Below are positions 8,788-16,140 of a stretch of 64,000 bases of DNA, piece after piece (within the stretch, counting starts at the first letter, position 1; each line of letters begins with the position of its first letter). Made by a program: the position numbers and the translations under genes. Below the pieces are notes generated by a model. That model ran no database searches. It had not been told where the DNA came from and worked only from the letters and a program-made list of their open reading frames with translations. The DNA is from Burkholderia sp. NRF60-BP8 (GTDB taxonomy: Bacteria > Pseudomonadota > Gammaproteobacteria > Burkholderiales > Burkholderiaceae), in assembly GCF_001522585.2 (NCBI RefSeq), contig NZ_CP013372.1:2542001-2606000 (forward strand). Reading direction: 5' to 3'.

Positions 8788-9708
8788 ATGACCCGCATCC
8801 GCAACCCCTTGAACATCGCGCAGCTCCAGGCGTTCGTCTCCGCCGCGCACCACAAGAGCCTGCGCGCCGCCGCCCGCGAGCTCGGCGTCACGCAGCCGGC
8901 GATCACGCACACGATCCGCGAGCTCGAAACCGCGCTCAACGCGGAGCTGCTCGCTCGCAGCGTGCGCGGCGTCGAGCTGACCGCCTGCGGCGAGGCGCTG
9001 CTGCCGCGCGCCGAGCAATTGCTCGGCGACATCCGCCGCACGGTCGAGGCGGTCGAGCAGGTGAAAGGCGAAATGTCGGGCCGCGTCGCGGTCGGCACGA
9101 TGCCGTCGATCGCGCTGACCGCGTTGCCGCGCGCGGTGACGGCATTCCGCGAGTCGATGCCGAACGTCAGCCTGCATCTGGAGGAAGTGACGGTGCCCGA
9201 CGCGCTCGCGCAGTTGCGCAACGGCACGCTCGACATCGCTGCGATGCACCATGTGCCCGCGCTCGACCGCGATTTCACGCAATTGCCGCTGCTGTCGACC
9301 GAATTCACGATCGTGATGCGCGACGGTCACCCGCTCGCGCATGCGCGCCGGTTAGAGGAACTGCTCGACGCCGAATGGATCGTCACCGTCGGCGCCGAGC
9401 AGTTTCCGCACAGCGTGATGGTCGGGATGTTCGAGGCGCACGGGCTGCCGCTGCCGAAACGTTTGCTGCGCTCGCCGATGTCGTTCGCGGTGACGCTGGG
9501 GCTCGTCGCACGCTCGGACGTGATCGGCTGCTTCACGCGCCCGCTCGCCGCGATGGTCGCGCCGCTCGGCATCCGCACGGCCGAACTCGACGAAAGCATG
9601 CCGCGCTTCGACCTGTCGATCATCGCGCGGCGCGACCTGCTGCCCACGCCGGCCGTCTCGCACTTCGTCACGTGCCTGCAGCGCGCGGTCAACGAAACGC
9701 TCGGCTGA
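8788..9708 (+). CDS. LysR-family transcriptional regulator
   Basis: A 306-residue LysR regulator. The N-terminal winged helix carries LNIAQLQAFVSAAHHKSLRA, then AARELGVTQPAITHTIRELE. The remaining part is a periplasmic-binding-protein-like effector domain starting near GRVAVGTMPSIALTALPRAV. The ATG at 8788 fits LysR family length; the frame is open far upstream only because of base composition. It precedes, on the same strand, an amino-acid binding protein and a deacylase, which it may control; this is inference from position. Confidence 0.9.
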   Translation: MTRIRNPLNIAQLQAFVSAAHHKSLRAAARELGVTQPAITHTIRELETALNAELLARSVRGVELTACGEALLPRAEQLLGDIRRTVEAVEQVKGEMSGRVAVGTMPSIALTALPRAVTAFRESMPNVSLHLEEVTVPDALAQLRNGTLDIAAMHHVPALDRDFTQLPLLSTEFTIVMRDGHPLAHARRLEELLDAEWIVTVGAEQFPHSVMVGMFEAHGLPLPKRLLRSPMSFAVTLGLVARSDVIGCFTRPLAAMVAPLGIRTAELDESMPRFDLSIIARRDLLPTPAVSHFVTCLQRAVNETLG

Positions 9709-9934
9709 ATCGTTCCTGTGTGTGAAACGGCGACGCGTCCGACGCGCCGCCGCCGGGCCCGGTATCGGGGCTTGTCCTAGGCGCCCTGCCGGTATTTTGT
9801 CTTGATAATCTTGCGCACGTCGCGCGCCCCCATCGGGCGGGCGAAACGGACTGTCCGACGCGAAGCCGCGGCGGGCCGAAGGCTTACGGCGCGGCACAAC
9901 CGCGCACCCATCGAACAAAACGAGGAGTCACCGA

Positions 9935-10717
9935 GTGAAAAAGATTCTTGCGGCTGTGACCGTGGCCCTGCTCGCCGTATCGGCCGGCAGCGCGTACGCG
10001 AAAGACTGGACGACCGTGCGGTTCGGCGTCGACGCAAGCTACCCGCCTTTCGAATCGAAAGGCGCCGACGGCAAGGTGGTCGGCTTCGACGTCGATCTGG
10101 GCAACGAAATCTGCCGCCGCATGAACGCGAAGTGCGTGTGGATCGAAAACGACTTCGACGGGATGATCCCGGCGTTGAAGGCCCGCAAGTTCGACGGCGT
10201 GCTGTCGTCGATGTCGATGACGCCGGCGCGTCAGGAACAGATCGCGTTCTCGGCGAAGCTGTTCAACACGCCGACGCGCCTCGTCACGAAGAAGGGCGCC
10301 GGCCTGATGCCGACGGCCGAATCGCTGAAGGGCAAGTCGGTCGGCGTCGAGCAGGGCACGATCCAGGAAACCTACGCGAAGACGTACTGGGCGTCGAAGG
10401 GCGTGAACGTCGTGCCTTACCAGAACCAGGACCAGGTCTACGCCGACCTGATCTCCGGCCGTCTGGACGGCGCGCTGCAGGACGCGGTGCAAGCCGAGAT
10501 CGGCTTCCTGAAGACGCCGCGCGGCGCGAACTTCGACTTCGCCGGCAAGGATCTCGACGATCCGAAGACGCTCGGCAACGGCGCCGGTATCGGCCTGCGC
10601 AAGGAAGACACCGACCTGAAGGCGAAGATCGACGGCGCGATCGCCGGCATGCGCAAGGACGGCACGTACGACAAGATCGCGAAGAAGTACTTCGATTTCG
10701 ACGTCTACGGCAAGTAA
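9935..10717 (+). CDS. Periplasmic basic-amino-acid ABC binding protein (ArgT/HisJ type)
   Basis: A 260-residue family 3 solute-binding protein for polar amino acids, probably lysine/arginine/ornithine or histidine. It has a signal peptide ending in GSAYA, then VRFGVDASYPPFESKGADGK, VVGFDVDLGNEICRRM, the SSMSMTPARQEQIAFS ligand-contact segment and a GVEQGTIQETYA hinge. No permease or ATPase genes are adjacent, so it must share those from elsewhere. A GAGGAG ribosome site precedes the ATG and an intrinsic terminator follows. The next gene is an aspartoacylase-like deacylase, which suggests handling of amino acids or N-acyl amino acids. Confidence 0.9.
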   Translation: MKKILAAVTVALLAVSAGSAYAKDWTTVRFGVDASYPPFESKGADGKVVGFDVDLGNEICRRMNAKCVWIENDFDGMIPALKARKFDGVLSSMSMTPARQEQIAFSAKLFNTPTRLVTKKGAGLMPTAESLKGKSVGVEQGTIQETYAKTYWASKGVNVVPYQNQDQVYADLISGRLDGALQDAVQAEIGFLKTPRGANFDFAGKDLDDPKTLGNGAGIGLRKEDTDLKAKIDGAIAGMRKDGTYDKIAKKYFDFDVYGK

Positions 10718-10751
10718 TCCGGCCGACGCACGCGCGATTCGGCGCGACGGG

Positions 10752-10781
10752 AACGGGCTCCGCGAGGAGCCCGTTTTTTTT
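10752..10781 (+). terminator. Intrinsic terminator after amino-acid binding protein
   Basis: A perfect 10-bp stem, AACGGGCTCC and GGAGCCCGTT, encloses a GCGA loop. It is followed by a run of eight T residues. Confidence 0.92.
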
Positions 10782-10941
10782 GCGCGCGGCGCCGGCGACG
10801 TTATTTTTTCCGCGTCAACCCGATGATTCGCAAAGGAAAACCGCGCGTTCTGGCGCCGGTTTGATGGCGGCGAGAAAGGCAACGTACAATCGATCTTCCA
10901 CGCACACGGATCATTCGCGGCTGCGCCGCACTCCCCTCATC

Positions 10942-12057
10942 ATGCAAACGCAGACCCATCCGCTGATTTCCCCCGCCGTCGGTACCGAACGCCAGATCAC
11001 CAGCTTCCATTACGGCCCGCGCGGCGGCAAGAAGGTCTATATCCAGTCGTCGCTGCACGCGGACGAGCTGCCCGGCATGCTGGTCGCCACGCTGCTGCGC
11101 CGCAAGATCGCCGCGCTCGAAGCAGCCGGCAAGCTGCGCGGCGAAATCGTCGTCGTGCCCGTGCCCAATCCGATCGGCCTGTCGCAGCACGTGTTCGGCG
11201 ATCACCTCGGCCGCTTCGAGCTCGGCTCGATGCAGAACTTCAACCGCAATTTCTACGATCTCGCGGCGCTCGTGCTGCCGCGTGTCGAAGAGCGCCTCAC
11301 GAACGACGCGCAGCGCAATCTGGCCGTCGTGCGCACGGCGATGCGCGAAGCGCTCGACGAGCAGAAGCCGCGCACCGAGCTCGACTCGCAGCGCCTCGCG
11401 CTGCAGAAGCTGTCGTTCGACGCCGATATCGTGCTCGACCTGCACTGCGACAGCGACGCGGTGATGCATCTCTACACGAATCCCGATCTGTGGCCGGACG
11501 TCGAGCCGCTGGCGCGCTATCTCGATGCCAAGGCGTCGCTGCTCGCGCTGAATTCGGTCGGCAACCCGTTCGACGAAATCCACAGTTTCTGCTGGTCGGA
11601 TCTGCGCAGCCGCTTCGGCGACCGCTTCCCGATCCCGAACGGCGCGATTTCGGTCACCGTGGAACTGCGCAGCGAACGCGACGTGTCGTACGAGTTCGCC
11701 GAAAAGGATGCGCAGGCGATCGTCGAATACCTGACCGAGCGCGGCATCGTCGAAGGCACGCCGGCGCCGCTGCCGCCGCTCGCGCACCCGGCCACGCCGC
11801 TCGCGGGCACCGATCCGCTCGTCGCGCCCGTGTCGGGCGTGATCGTGTTCCGCACGCCGGTCGGCGCGATGATCGAGGCAGGCCAGGCCGTGGCCGACAT
11901 CGTCGATCCGCTGACCGATCGCGTCGTCACGCTGAAGAGCAGCGTGTCGGGCGTGCTGTACGCGCGCCAGGTCGTGCGCTTCGCGACGGCCGGCATGGAA
12001 GTCGCGCGCATCGCGGGCGCGACCGCGATCCGCACCGGCTCGCTGCTGTCCGCCTGA
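10942..12057 (+). CDS. Succinylglutamate desuccinylase/aspartoacylase family protein
   Basis: A 371-residue M14-like zinc carboxypeptidase-fold deacylase. Zinc-binding features are SSLHADELPG (HxxE) near residue 36 and the third ligand region LDLHCDSDA. The C-terminal 80 residues form a lipoyl/biotinyl-like beta domain (APVSGVIVFRTPVGAMIEAG). Family members hydrolyse N-acyl amino acids such as N-acetylaspartate or N-succinylglutamate, or remove acyl groups from related compounds. The ATG at 10942 is chosen because the conserved sequence begins there. It sits downstream of an amino-acid binding protein but is separated from it by a strong terminator, so it needs its own promoter. Confidence 0.88.
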   Translation: MQTQTHPLISPAVGTERQITSFHYGPRGGKKVYIQSSLHADELPGMLVATLLRRKIAALEAAGKLRGEIVVVPVPNPIGLSQHVFGDHLGRFELGSMQNFNRNFYDLAALVLPRVEERLTNDAQRNLAVVRTAMREALDEQKPRTELDSQRLALQKLSFDADIVLDLHCDSDAVMHLYTNPDLWPDVEPLARYLDAKASLLALNSVGNPFDEIHSFCWSDLRSRFGDRFPIPNGAISVTVELRSERDVSYEFAEKDAQAIVEYLTERGIVEGTPAPLPPLAHPATPLAGTDPLVAPVSGVIVFRTPVGAMIEAGQAVADIVDPLTDRVVTLKSSVSGVLYARQVVRFATAGMEVARIAGATAIRTGSLLSA

Positions 12058-12122
12058 GCCCGGGCGCGCGACCCGCGCGCCAGGCCATCCCGCACTGTGC
12101 ATGCAATCGCATGCACCAACGC

Positions 12123-12146
12123 AATCGCCCGCTTGCGCGGGCGATT
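12123..12146. terminator. Hairpin between convergent deacylase and metQ genes
   Basis: A perfect 10-bp stem (AATCGCCCGC and GCGGGCGATT) with a TTGC loop lies between two convergent genes. It lacks a long T run, so termination strength is uncertain. A smaller GCATGC dyad precedes it. Confidence 0.55.
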
Positions 12147-12209
12147 CGCTTTCCGGAGCACGCGTCGGCGGCCGGCGATCGCCCGCTGGCGGCCGCGCGC
12201 GAACGCCGT

Positions 12210-13016
12210 TCAGAACGCCGGCACGATCGCGCCGCCGAACTTCTGGTCGATGAACTTGCGCACGTCGTCCGACTCGTAGGCCGCGACGAGCTTCTTCACC
12301 CACGGCTTGTCCTTGTCCTGCGCGCGCACCGCGATCAGGTTCGCGTACGGCCCGCGCAGATCCTCGATCGCGATCGCATCCTTCACCGGCGTGAGCCCGG
12401 CCTTGACCGCGTAGTCGGTGTTGATCGACGCGGCATCGACGTCGGGCAGCGCGCGCGGCAGTTGCGCGGCGTCGAGCTCGACGATCTTGATCTTCTTCGG
12501 GTTCTCGGCGACGTCGAGCGGCGTCGCGTTCACGCCGTTCGTGCCGGCGCCGGCCTTCAGCTTGATCACCCCGTACTTCTGCAGCAGCAAGAGCGCGCGG
12601 TTGCCGTTCGACGGGTCGTTCTGGATCCCGACCTTCGCGCCGACCGGCAAATCCTTCAGCGACTTGAGCTTCTTCGAATAGAAGCCCATCGGCGCGGTAT
12701 AGGTGAGCCCGACGTTGACGATCTTGTAGCCGCGCTGCTTGATCTGGCTGTCGAGGAACGGCTGGTGCTGGAAGCCGTTCGCATCGAGATCGCCGGAATC
12801 GAGCGCCGCGTTCGGCTGCACGTAGTCGTTGAATTCGATGACCTTGATCGCGAGCCCTTCGCGCGCGGCGACCTTCGTCACTTCGGTCCAGATCTGCGCA
12901 TCGGGGCCGCTCATCGTGCCGACTTTCAGCGTTTGCGGGTCGGCGTGCGCGCCGGGGGCGGCGAATGCCAGCGCGGCGGCGAGTGCGCCGAGGCCGGTCA
13001 GGATCGAACGTCGCAT
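12210..13016 (-). CDS. metQ: MetQ/NlpA-family methionine-binding protein, without a lipobox
   Basis: A 268-residue solute-binding protein of the NlpA/MetQ family, which delivers D- or L-methionine to MetNI. Recognisable parts are LKVGTMSGPDAQIWTEVTKV, AIKVIEFNDYVQPNAALDSG, the FQHQPFLDSQ segment and GFYSKKLKSLKDLPVGAKVG. The N-terminus is a signal peptide ending GAHA with no cysteine, so the mature protein should be soluble rather than lipid-anchored. No metN or metI gene is adjacent. A GAGGA ribosome site lies 6 bases before the ATG. The family is clear; methionine as ligand is inferred. Confidence 0.87.
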   Translation of the reverse strand: MRRSILTGLGALAAALAFAAPGAHADPQTLKVGTMSGPDAQIWTEVTKVAAREGLAIKVIEFNDYVQPNAALDSGDLDANGFQHQPFLDSQIKQRGYKIVNVGLTYTAPMGFYSKKLKSLKDLPVGAKVGIQNDPSNGNRALLLLQKYGVIKLKAGAGTNGVNATPLDVAENPKKIKIVELDAAQLPRALPDVDAASINTDYAVKAGLTPVKDAIAIEDLRGPYANLIAVRAQDKDKPWVKKLVAAYESDDVRKFIDQKFGGAIVPAF

Positions 13017-13198
13017 GGTGTCCTCTTGTCCCGTGTCGTTGTTGAAGCGCGCATCGTGGCACGGGGCCGGAACGGCACCAACCAAGCTTATTTCATGTGC
13101 ATATTCCCGACCGTCATCGAATCTCAGGCGGAATCGGTATAACTCCCTGCTGTACAACCGGGCAAAATCCAGTGTCGCATCGGCACCACACATTCTTC

Positions 13199-13219
13199 AT
13201 ATGACAGTCGCTGTCATAT
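13199..13219. promoter_or_regulatory. Perfect 9-bp dyad upstream of porin gene
   Basis: ATATGACAG-TCG-CTGTCATAT is a perfect palindrome in the 306-base region between metQ and the porin gene, about 104 bases before the porin start. Its position and AT content suggest an operator or an mRNA leader hairpin. The binding factor is unknown. Confidence 0.55.
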
Positions 13220-13322
13220 TCATTACGTGGCCCGCCGATAAAGTTGCGCCGGTCCGTGAAAGCGCCCATAGAGTGCGCCGGAACCGCAACTGGACACGCC
13301 ATTCATTCGCTCGGAGAATCCT

Positions 13323-14480
13323 TTGAACAAGAAACTGTTGACCCTCGCCGCCCTGGCAGCAACGGCCGGCACGGCACACGCACAAAGCAGCGTGACTCTG
13401 TACGGCGTCATCGATGCCGGCATCAGCTACGTGAACCACAGCAAGACCGCCAACGGCGGCACGGGCAAGCTGTTCAAGTACGACGACGGCGTGGCCCAGG
13501 GCAGCCGTTGGGGCCTGCGCGGCACCGAAGACCTCGGTGGCGGCCTGAAGGCGATCTTCGTGCTCGAAAACGGCTTCAACAGCGGCAACGGCACGATCGG
13601 CCAGGGTGGCGCGATCTTCGGTCGTCAGGCTTACGTCGGCCTGAGCCAGTCGCAATACGGCACGGTCACGTTCGGCCGCCAGTACTCGTTCTCGACCGAC
13701 ATCCTCGGCTCGAACTACTCGACGGGCGGCAACACGGTCGCGGGTAACTACGCGTACCACGTGAACGACATCGACCAGCTCACGTCGAGCCGCATCAACA
13801 ACGCCGTGAAGTTCCAGAGCGCGAACTACTCGGGCTTCACGTTCGGCGCGTTGTACGGCTTCTCGAACTCGACCGACTTCGCAGGCGCACCGGCAACGAC
13901 GACGGGCACGACGACGACGGCAGGCTCGTCGCGCGCATACAGCTTCGGCCTGAACTACGCGAACGGCCCGTTCGCGCTCGGCGCCGCCTACACGGACATC
14001 CGCTTCCCGAGCCAGTCGACGCCGGCCTTCTCGACGACGATCGCGAACCTGAGCACCGGCAACGTCCGCGACCTGCGCACGTACGGCGTGGGTGGCCGCT
14101 ACGTCTGGGGCCCGGCGACGGCATGGCTGCTGTGGACGCGTACGCAGTTCTCGACCGTGTCGGGCGCGGGCGGCACGTTCTACAACGCATATGAAGCAGG
14201 CGCGAAGTACGCGTTCACGCCGGCACTGTCGGGCGGCCTCGGCTACACGTACACGAACGCCACGCAGAACGGCAACTCGTGGCACTGGAACCAGGTCAAC
14301 GGTATCGCCGACTACGCACTCAGCAAGCGTACGGACGTGTACGGCCTGGTCGTATACCAGCAGGCTTCGGGCAAGGGCGTGCAAGCGCAGATCGGCTCGA
14401 GCACGAGCTACTTCAATACGTCGGGCACGGGTTCGAAGAACCAGATCGCCGCACGTATCGGTATCCGTCACAAGTTCTAA
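13323..14480 (+). CDS. Outer-membrane porin, TTG start
   Basis: A 385-residue Gram-negative trimeric porin of the Burkholderiales OmpC-like type, forming a 16-stranded beta-barrel for small solutes. The signal peptide ends in TAHA before QSSVTLYGVIDAGISYVN, the standard N-terminus of this family. SRWGLRGTEDLGGGLKAIF and the R-Q-YVGLSQSQYGTVTFGRQY strand are typical, and the protein ends in Phe (IGIRHKF), the outer-membrane assembly signal. The start codon is TTG at 13323, supported by GGAGA five bases upstream and by the absence of a nearby ATG giving a signal peptide. Two terminators follow. Confidence 0.93.
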   Translation: MNKKLLTLAALAATAGTAHAQSSVTLYGVIDAGISYVNHSKTANGGTGKLFKYDDGVAQGSRWGLRGTEDLGGGLKAIFVLENGFNSGNGTIGQGGAIFGRQAYVGLSQSQYGTVTFGRQYSFSTDILGSNYSTGGNTVAGNYAYHVNDIDQLTSSRINNAVKFQSANYSGFTFGALYGFSNSTDFAGAPATTTGTTTTAGSSRAYSFGLNYANGPFALGAAYTDIRFPSQSTPAFSTTIANLSTGNVRDLRTYGVGGRYVWGPATAWLLWTRTQFSTVSGAGGTFYNAYEAGAKYAFTPALSGGLGYTYTNATQNGNSWHWNQVNGIADYALSKRTDVYGLVVYQQASGKGVQAQIGSSTSYFNTSGTGSKNQIAARIGIRHKF

Positions 14481-14526
14481 AAGCATCCGCTCGACTGTCC
14501 GCGTCACGCGGACCGCGACGGCAAGC

Positions 14527-14556
14527 AGCGCCCCGCTCCACGCGGGGCGCTTTTTT
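14527..14556 (+). terminator. First intrinsic terminator after porin
   Basis: A perfect 10-bp stem (AGCGCCCCGC and GCGGGGCGCT) with a five-base loop is followed by six T residues. Confidence 0.92.
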
Positions 14557-14615
14557 ATGGGCTTTTAAGTTTCGCTTAATTCTGGGCTGAGAGGATGCTC
14601 TCACCCCCCCTGTTG

Positions 14616-14644
14616 GCCGCCTGAGCATCGGCGGCTTTTTTTTT
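14616..14644 (+). terminator. Second intrinsic terminator after porin
   Basis: A GCCGCC/GGCGGC stem with an 8-base loop runs directly into nine T residues. It backs up the first terminator about 60 bases upstream. Confidence 0.8.
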
Positions 14645-14700
14645 GAGACACCCCTACGGCACCGCCATCAACTGCCCACAAGACAGGATCGGAGGCCACG

Positions 14701-14961
14701 ATGATCGAAGATACCGTTTTCAGCCATCTGCACGCGATTCTGACGTGCCAACACTCGCTGCCGGTCCAGAGTTGCCGCGTGTCGGTGGAAATGCAGCGCC
14801 CCTGGGGCCGTCCGTATCGCCTCGTCGAGTGGACGATGCATCTCGACGCGCCCGCGCGGCGCCAGATCGTGCCGGCCGAATCGACCGACGAAGAAATCGC
14901 CGAGGTCGTCGCGTCGCACGTGCCCGGCCGGCTTTACGGCGACGGCCGACTGCAGTTCTGA
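14701..14961 (+). CDS. Small hypothetical protein, 86 residues
   Basis: I do not recognise a family. The protein has no signal peptide or membrane helix. It contains alternating polar/hydrophobic strands (CRVSVEMQRPWGRPYRLVEW and a TMHLDAP segment) and an acidic helix (STDEEIAEVVASHV), suggesting a small alpha/beta fold. An ATG preceded by GGAGG about 8 bases upstream supports translation. It stands alone between the porin terminators and the DUF6232 gene. Confidence 0.55.
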   Translation: MIEDTVFSHLHAILTCQHSLPVQSCRVSVEMQRPWGRPYRLVEWTMHLDAPARRQIVPAESTDEEIAEVVASHVPGRLYGDGRLQF

Positions 14962-15085
14962 ACGCGTCTGCGCGCCACCCGTCTTCCGGCTGGCGGCCGC
15001 GCCGCACGCATCGTGCGGCAGTCGGTCTCGTTTGACGCGGCAACGAAACCTGCTACGCTGCGCGTTTTCGTCCACGCAACACACG

Positions 15086-15469
15086 ATGGAAAACGCATTC
15101 AACGAGCGCGGCGTCATGGTCACGCGCAACGGCCTGTCGGCCGCGGGGCAGGTATTCGCACTGCGTGACATTCGCCACGTCGACGTCGTCAAGATTCCGA
15201 AGAACCGGCTCGTGCCGTCGCTGATCTCGCTGATCGGCGCGGCCATCGCCGTCGCCGGCGGCATCGGCGCGTCGAGCGCCGCGCTGGTGGTCGGCGCGAT
15301 GCTCGTCGTCGTCGGCTATCTTGCGTGGGTCACGCAGGACATCACGTATCGCCTGATGGTCGAGATGCCCGACGGCAAGCGCGAAGCGCTGTCGAGCGTC
15401 GACGCCGAGTTCGTCGAACGCGTCGCGCAGGTCGTGCGCGATGCACAGGCCGCGACGGCGGCCGGCTGA
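15086..15469 (+). CDS. DUF6232-like membrane protein
   Basis: A 127-residue protein with an N-terminal soluble segment (FNERGVMVTRNGLSAAGQVF), a hairpin of two transmembrane helices (about residues 43-80: LISLIGAAIAVAGGI and LVVGAMLVVVGYLAW) and a C-terminal cytoplasmic tail with a small strand-helix unit. The layout fits DUF6232 proteins, which are sometimes mislabelled as SMR efflux pumps. Function is unknown. The ATG at 15086 gives the natural N-terminus; the frame opens slightly earlier. Confidence 0.6.
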   Translation: MENAFNERGVMVTRNGLSAAGQVFALRDIRHVDVVKIPKNRLVPSLISLIGAAIAVAGGIGASSAALVVGAMLVVVGYLAWVTQDITYRLMVEMPDGKREALSSVDAEFVERVAQVVRDAQAATAAG

Positions 15470-15679
15470 TTCCATTCGCGTCGCGGCGCGCTTCGGTTCG
15501 CGATCCGCGGATGCGCGCGGCGCGTATCGGCTCGCAAGGCACCTCGTCGTTTCGGGCCGAGGCATCTTCGTCGAATCGGCTTCCCGCGTCATCGTCTCGC
15601 GTGCCGCGCGTGCGCGGCGACTGCCGACCGCCTAGTATGGAAAGAGCGGCCCGCCGCCGCATCGTCCGAGGAGGCCAGC

Positions 15680-15907
15680 ATGAACGCCCAATCGCTGTCC
15701 GGCATGCTCCGCGCACAGGAACTGCTGATCGTGTCGATGATCCGCGCGCTTCCCCTTGACGAACGCCGTGCGCTCGTCGATCTCTACACCGAACAGATCG
15801 CGTTCGCCGAGCAAGCCGGTATCGAAGGCCACGGCGATCGCGCGACCCACGATGCGTTCATCGCGCATGCGCGCAACCTGCTGATTCGCATCGAAGCGCT
15901 CGCTTAA
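15680..15907 (+). CDS. Small hypothetical helical protein, 75 residues
   Basis: This short protein is almost entirely helical (RAQELLIVSMIRALPLDERR, then LVDLYTEQIAFAEQAG) and carries no signal or membrane segment. A GAGGAGG ribosome site 6 bases before the ATG and a clean stop support it as a real gene. No family is recognised. It lies about 90 bases before the Fur box of the heme operon but is probably independent. Confidence 0.55.
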   Translation: MNAQSLSGMLRAQELLIVSMIRALPLDERRALVDLYTEQIAFAEQAGIEGHGDRATHDAFIAHARNLLIRIEALA

Positions 15908-15996
15908 AACCCCATTTCCCCGGAATTTCCGTCCCGGCTCGCACGAGCCGCGCATGCGAGCACTCACTCGCGTGGGTCGCTTCGCGTCCTTGTATC

Positions 15997-16015
15997 GATA
16001 ATAATTCTCATTTAC
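15997..16015. promoter_or_regulatory. Fur box of heme-uptake operon
   Basis: GATAATAATTCTCATTTAC matches the 19-bp Fur consensus at 14 of 19 positions, including GATAAT and TCATT. It lies 125 bases before the hmuR start, the expected place for iron repression of a heme receptor operon. The comparison was made by eye. Confidence 0.8.
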
Positions 16016-16140
16016 ACTGGCAAAATTGTCAGTTGCCTTTCAAATCGCCGTTTGCCGCATGCCGCGCGCAAACGGGCCAGCCAGGTGAACGCGTCACCCA
16101 GCCAGCCTTCGGGCTTGTTACCGTCAATGGGAGACCACCT

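Noticed and set aside
10801..13062. 753-codon minus-strand open frame across the deacylase and metQ
   Set aside because: It runs antisense through one gene and out of frame through metQ. The translation has no recognisable domain.
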